Positions 7,375 through 10,262 of a stretch of 10,262 bases of DNA are shown here, in pieces. The stretch covers positions 1 to 10,262 of the forward strand of contig LJNA01000040.1 of NCBI GenBank assembly GCA_001304365.1, given 5' to 3'. This DNA comes from Syntrophobacter sp. DG_60. Its GTDB lineage: Bacteria; Desulfobacterota; Desulfofervidia; Desulfofervidales; DG-60. Numbering within the stretch: position 1 is the stretch's first letter; each line of letters starts with the position of its first letter. The notes below the pieces were generated by a model. It was not told the origin of the DNA. It did not search any database and saw only the letters and a list, made by a program, of their open reading frames with translations. A program made the translations under genes and the position numbers.

Positions 7375-9331
7375 GGCAAAGTATGCAGTCCCTTTTAGCA
7401 AATGGGCCATGTTCCATCTTTTTTAGCAAACCTGCTTTTTTTGTAACATGAGGCTCATGACATCCAAGACATCGGCTGGTCTTGGTAATAATTCTTCGGT
7501 GTGCCTTTAGAAACGGCTGCTCAGTAATTGAATGACATTTTATGCACAGAAGCGGATCAGAAGCAGTAAGCAAGTCTCTCAACTGAGAGCAATGAGGTAG
7601 GTGACAGCTCAGGCAGTCCCCCTCTTCCATTATTATATGCCCCCTTCTTTTCTTAGTAGTAACTATTTCTTCATGGCAGGAAAGACAAAGTTCCTGTGGG
7701 AGGTTTAAAAGTTGATGCCTAAGTTTTGCCCCATGAGGGCTGTGGCAATATACACAATTTCCTTCATCTATAGGGACATGGCTAATTCTGCTTTCTTTAA
7801 TCATAACTTCAAGATCCTTGTGACACCTAAAACAGCTCTGAGGCAAGGGCATAATTTGCTGGGCCATGTAGTCGGTGGCATGCGGATCATGACAGGTTTG
7901 ACAATCCCTCTCTTTAAAAGGTGAGTGGATGCCTACATCTAACATATCTTTAGCCATATTGCTGTGGCAAATAAAGCATAACTCATTTTGAGCACCAACC
8001 GTTAGGTATCTATAGCCTGATGCATGGGGCTTATGACACAAAAGGCACTCCCTTTTGGCTACGGGTGTATGGATAGATACCTTAAAAAACTCCTCCTCTT
8101 TATCCTTATGGCAGGTATAGCAAAGCGCTGTTGGGGGAGTTTTAATCATGCCAGGGTAATTACTGCCATGGGTATCATGACACTGCACACACTCAATTTT
8201 TGAAAATGGGTCATGGGTATGCCTTTCTCTCAACTCCTTTCCTGTTTTTGCATGGCAGGTAAAACAAATCTGTCTCTGTCTAACCTTTAATTGAAGGTGG
8301 TTTTCTGAGGCATGAGGATTGTGGCATGCTACACACCCTGCCTCCTTAATAGGGCTATGTACCCTGCTTACCTTAAGGACCTCCTTTCTTTCTTTGTGGC
8401 AAGTGATGCAAAGGTCGGTTTTACCCTTAAGGGTCACCGCCTTATAATCTGTTGCATGAGGACTGTGGCAACTTAGACACCTACCCTCATCAAGGGGGCG
8501 GTGCCTATAGGCTTTCTTAAATCCCCTTTCTTCCTTCTTGTGGCAGCTATAACATAGCTTTCCATCAGGGGCAATTACCTCTAAGGGGTTGAGGTCAGTA
8601 ACTCTTTTGTGACAGGAACTACATTTTCCTTCATCTAAAGGAGAATGCACTGATTCTCTAAGCAATTTGTCATTTGTAGAGCTGTGTGGGGTATGGCACC
8701 CCGTACAGTTACGCCTCTCTACAGGATAATTCCTGTGTGCCTGTTTGAAGACATCCGAGGTAGCTGAGTGACAAGATAGGCATAGGTCTATCTCATCCTT
8801 TTTCAGATGATCCTTATATTCAGAACCGTGAGGCCTATGGCAAGTGAGACATCCATTGGTTAAGGGCTGATGAACCTTTGCCCGAGTAAAAGTTACCCGG
8901 TCATGGCAAACAAGACATTGTTCATTGCCCAACTTCTTTTGAAGGAATTTGTTTTCTGAAGCATGTGGATTGTGACATACAACACATTTGCCCTCCTTTA
9001 TTGCAGTGTGTATATGGGGCATCTTATCTATATCCAAGGCCATCTTATTGTGGCAAAGATAACAAAGTCCTGATCCCCTTTCCTTTAGAGACTTAACTGG
9101 AAGCTTCCCATGGCGGAGATGACATGCCTCACAATCCTTTCTCCCCATGGGGGAATGGATATACGCCTTTTTAAATTCCTCTAATTTTTCGGTATGGCAC
9201 TCTAGACAGGGCTTTGGTCTGAAACGCCTCCTAACCCCCTTGGGTGCACAGCTCAAGATAAAGATAATTGCTGTAACCACAAAGACAGCCACTAACCACA
9301 GGCTTTTTGTCTCTCGGAATTTTTTAACCAT
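7367..9331 (-). CDS. 26-haem c-type cytochrome, putative lipoprotein, doubled-CxxCH family
   Basis: The 654-residue protein has 26 CxxCH motifs, the first at Cys42 and the last at Cys649. A membrane-targeting segment (11-27) ends in ILSC, an acceptable lipobox with Cys28 as the lipid-bearing residue followed by Ala, which suggests an outer-membrane lipoprotein. Haem sites come in pairs; second members are mostly followed by xPH (NPHAS, RPHGS, SPHAT), giving likely distal ligands. Between Cys285 and Cys500 the spacing alternates strictly 23 and 25. Role: long-range electron transfer across or outside the envelope, inferred from haem number and array regularity. It ends four residues after the last haem Cys (CILCHE), without the usual tail. 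The ATG is the first in frame after a TAA. The ribosome site is poor. A non-haem Cys581 lies next to one haem site. Confidence 0.93.
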   Translation of the reverse strand: MVKKFRETKSLWLVAVFVVTAIIFILSCAPKGVRRRFRPKPCLECHTEKLEEFKKAYIHSPMGRKDCEACHLRHGKLPVKSLKERGSGLCYLCHNKMALDIDKMPHIHTAIKEGKCVVCHNPHASENKFLQKKLGNEQCLVCHDRVTFTRAKVHQPLTNGCLTCHRPHGSEYKDHLKKDEIDLCLSCHSATSDVFKQAHRNYPVERRNCTGCHTPHSSTNDKLLRESVHSPLDEGKCSSCHKRVTDLNPLEVIAPDGKLCYSCHKKEERGFKKAYRHRPLDEGRCLSCHSPHATDYKAVTLKGKTDLCITCHKERKEVLKVSRVHSPIKEAGCVACHNPHASENHLQLKVRQRQICFTCHAKTGKELRERHTHDPFSKIECVQCHDTHGSNYPGMIKTPPTALCYTCHKDKEEEFFKVSIHTPVAKRECLLCHKPHASGYRYLTVGAQNELCFICHSNMAKDMLDVGIHSPFKERDCQTCHDPHATDYMAQQIMPLPQSCFRCHKDLEVMIKESRISHVPIDEGNCVYCHSPHGAKLRHQLLNLPQELCLSCHEEIVTTKKRRGHIIMEEGDCLSCHLPHCSQLRDLLTASDPLLCIKCHSITEQPFLKAHRRIITKTSRCLGCHEPHVTKKAGLLKKMEHGPFAKRDCILCHE

Positions 9332-9344
9332 TTTTTAAGAGATT

Positions 9345-9372
9345 CGTATACCTCTTTTTGATTTCTTGTCAA
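9345..9372 (-). promoter_or_regulatory. Possible promoter and 5' hairpin before the 26-haem cytochrome
   Basis: The 52-bp gap has a minus-strand TTGACA (9367-9372), 16 bp, then TATACG (9345-9350). The leader would be only a few bases. The same stretch holds an inverted repeat, AAGAGG pairing with TCTCTT around an 8-base loop, with GAGG, the only Shine-Dalgarno-like bases, in the stem about 19 bases from the ATG. Promoter and hairpin are alternatives and neither is strong. Confidence 0.3.
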
Positions 9373-9383
9373 GCTAAAAAATT

Positions 9384-10262
9384 TTAATTATGCAACTTCT
9401 CCTCTAAGTAGTGGATTGCATCCCTGTTGACCTCGATTCTTACCCCAATTTTCAATCGGTCTACATACTCTTTAAATATCTTGTTATACTGAGCCTTAAA
9501 GCAGACCTTTTTAACCCTGTCTTTTATGTCATCAAATTCCTCTACTTCTTCCTTAGACCTTCCATCCAAACGAACTAATATGTAACCAGAATCTATCTTG
9601 ACTATAGGGCCTATATCTCCTACCTTAAGATCATCTATAATTTTTCTTAAAGGTTCGGGAAATTCATCCTTACTCAGCCACCCTATAGCCCCGCCTTTTG
9701 ACGCTGCTGAATCAATAGAATGCCTTTTTGCCAGCCACGCAAAATCTGCTCCATTTTTAAGCTGATCCACCATCTCTTGGGCATCATCTATGGTCTTAAC
9801 CGTAATTTGCCTAAGCTTAAACTGGATAGGTTTTACGAATTTTTTTTGATTTTTTACATAATAGTCCTTTAATATCTCATCTGAAAGGTCGATTTTTGGC
9901 ATAATCGCCTTTTGAGAAAAGATATTTTTAAGAAGTTGCCCTTTATGTCTTCTAACCTGCCTACTGAGTTCTGGCTCCTTTTCATAATGTCGACTAAGCG
10001 CTTCATTATCTACCAATTTATAGTCAATCCAGTCATTTATGATATTCTCTTTTAATTTCTCATTTGCTACCGCACCTCTCTTTGAAAGGGCTGATCGAAT
10101 CCTCTGAGAAAATTCACCAACCGTAAGAATAGTTCCATTGATTTTTACTAAAGGCCTGGAATCATAGAGATATTGTCCCAGTTCCTCTATGTTAATAGAG
10201 GAAAGTAGCTTATGGTCAATATTAATTCTAGCTTTATTTCTAAGATGTCTAAGGTATTCATT
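9384..10262 (-). CDS. SurA/PpiC-type periplasmic peptidyl-prolyl isomerase, C-terminal part (runs off right edge)
   Basis: The frame is open from the window edge to the TAA at 9384-9386, giving 292 codons. The TTG at 10014-10016 is just a leucine codon within it. The order seen is: the tail of an upstream module (EYLRHLRNKARINID), a SurA-like chaperone segment starting PLVKINGTILTVGEFSQRI, then a full parvulin domain (about KPIQFKLRQITVKT through GGAIGWLSKDEFPEPL to SGYILVRLDG), then a second tail (EYVDRLKIGVRIEVN). The tails resemble each other, so the whole protein probably has at least two chaperone-parvulin modules. Parvulins of this kind fold exported proteins in the periplasm. Placement 52 bp before two proline-rich cytochromes suggests a dedicated assembly factor, which is inference. 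The N-terminus and any signal peptide are outside the window. Confidence 0.85.
   Translation of the reverse strand, partial: NEYLRHLRNKARINIDHKLLSSINIEELGQYLYDSRPLVKINGTILTVGEFSQRIRSALSKRGAVANEKLKENIINDWIDYKLVDNEALSRHYEKEPELSRQVRRHKGQLLKNIFSQKAIMPKIDLSDEILKDYYVKNQKKFVKPIQFKLRQITVKTIDDAQEMVDQLKNGADFAWLAKRHSIDSAASKGGAIGWLSKDEFPEPLRKIIDDLKVGDIGPIVKIDSGYILVRLDGRSKEEVEEFDDIKDRVKKVCFKAQYNKIFKEYVDRLKIGVRIEVNRDAIHYLEEKLHN

Noticed and set aside
7375..7410. Upstream start (ATG 7408-7410) for the 16-haem cytochrome
   Set aside because: It would place 12 more residues before an already complete signal peptide and raise the overlap with the previous gene to 44 bp. It is kept only as an alternative in the feature note.
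7820..8478. Periodic cytochrome DNA as a CRISPR array or satellite
   Set aside because: The period comes from the protein module (CxxCH pairs); the DNA copies are diverged and coding throughout.
9384..10016. PPIase gene starting at the TTG codon 10014-10016
   Set aside because: The frame stays open to the window edge, and the upstream part encodes a sensible SurA-like segment (VKINGTILTVGEF), so the gene is simply cut by the window.

Overview
The window looks like AT-rich chromosomal DNA from a Gram-negative (two-membrane) anaerobe that respires with multiheme c-type cytochromes. A Tol system shows the outer membrane. System II (ResB/ResC) haem attachment and two neighbouring cytochromes with 26 and 16 CxxCH motifs show the electron-transfer lifestyle. 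Gene content and style fit a Desulfobacterota-type lineage (sulfate or metal reducers and their syntrophic relatives). That placement is inference; no marker gene here fixes the taxon.

Every convincing gene lies on the minus strand, so transcription runs from the right end to the left. From right to left there are three blocks. (1) Electron-transfer block, about 10262 to 5168: the C-terminal part of a SurA/PpiC-type periplasmic prolyl isomerase (open past the right edge), a 26-haem putative lipoprotein cytochrome, a 16-haem secreted cytochrome that overlaps it by 8 bp, and an exported NHL-repeat beta-propeller. Proline-rich, haem-dense proteins next to a prolyl isomerase and a propeller scaffold suggest an envelope-spanning or extracellular electron conduit. 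No outer-membrane barrel gene is in the window. (2) Export and maturation block, 4993 to 2613: tatA, resB and resC, behind a good promoter candidate in a 174-bp gap. ResBC moves haem across the inner membrane and attaches it to CxxCH motifs, which the 42 sites next door would need. (3) Tol block, 2573 to 1: tolQ, tolR, a TolA/TonB-like protein and the first 190 codons of tolB.

The least ordinary features are repeats. Three different 7-bp tandem repeats sit at the 5' ends of genes. Five perfect copies of one encode most of the hydrophobic core of the TolB signal peptide. Four copies of another encode the start of the 16-haem cytochrome's signal peptide. Two copies of a third lie just upstream of the tolA start. 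Because 7 is not a multiple of 3, gain or loss of one unit inside a gene would shift its frame. In addition, a roughly 126-bp palindromic element with near-perfect 11-bp ends separates tolR from tolA and appears to supply the tolR stop codon.

The cytochromes themselves are built from a very regular two-haem module of about 48 residues. The module phase carries on from the end of the 26-haem protein into the 16-haem protein, which suggests that one ancestral haem array was split in two.
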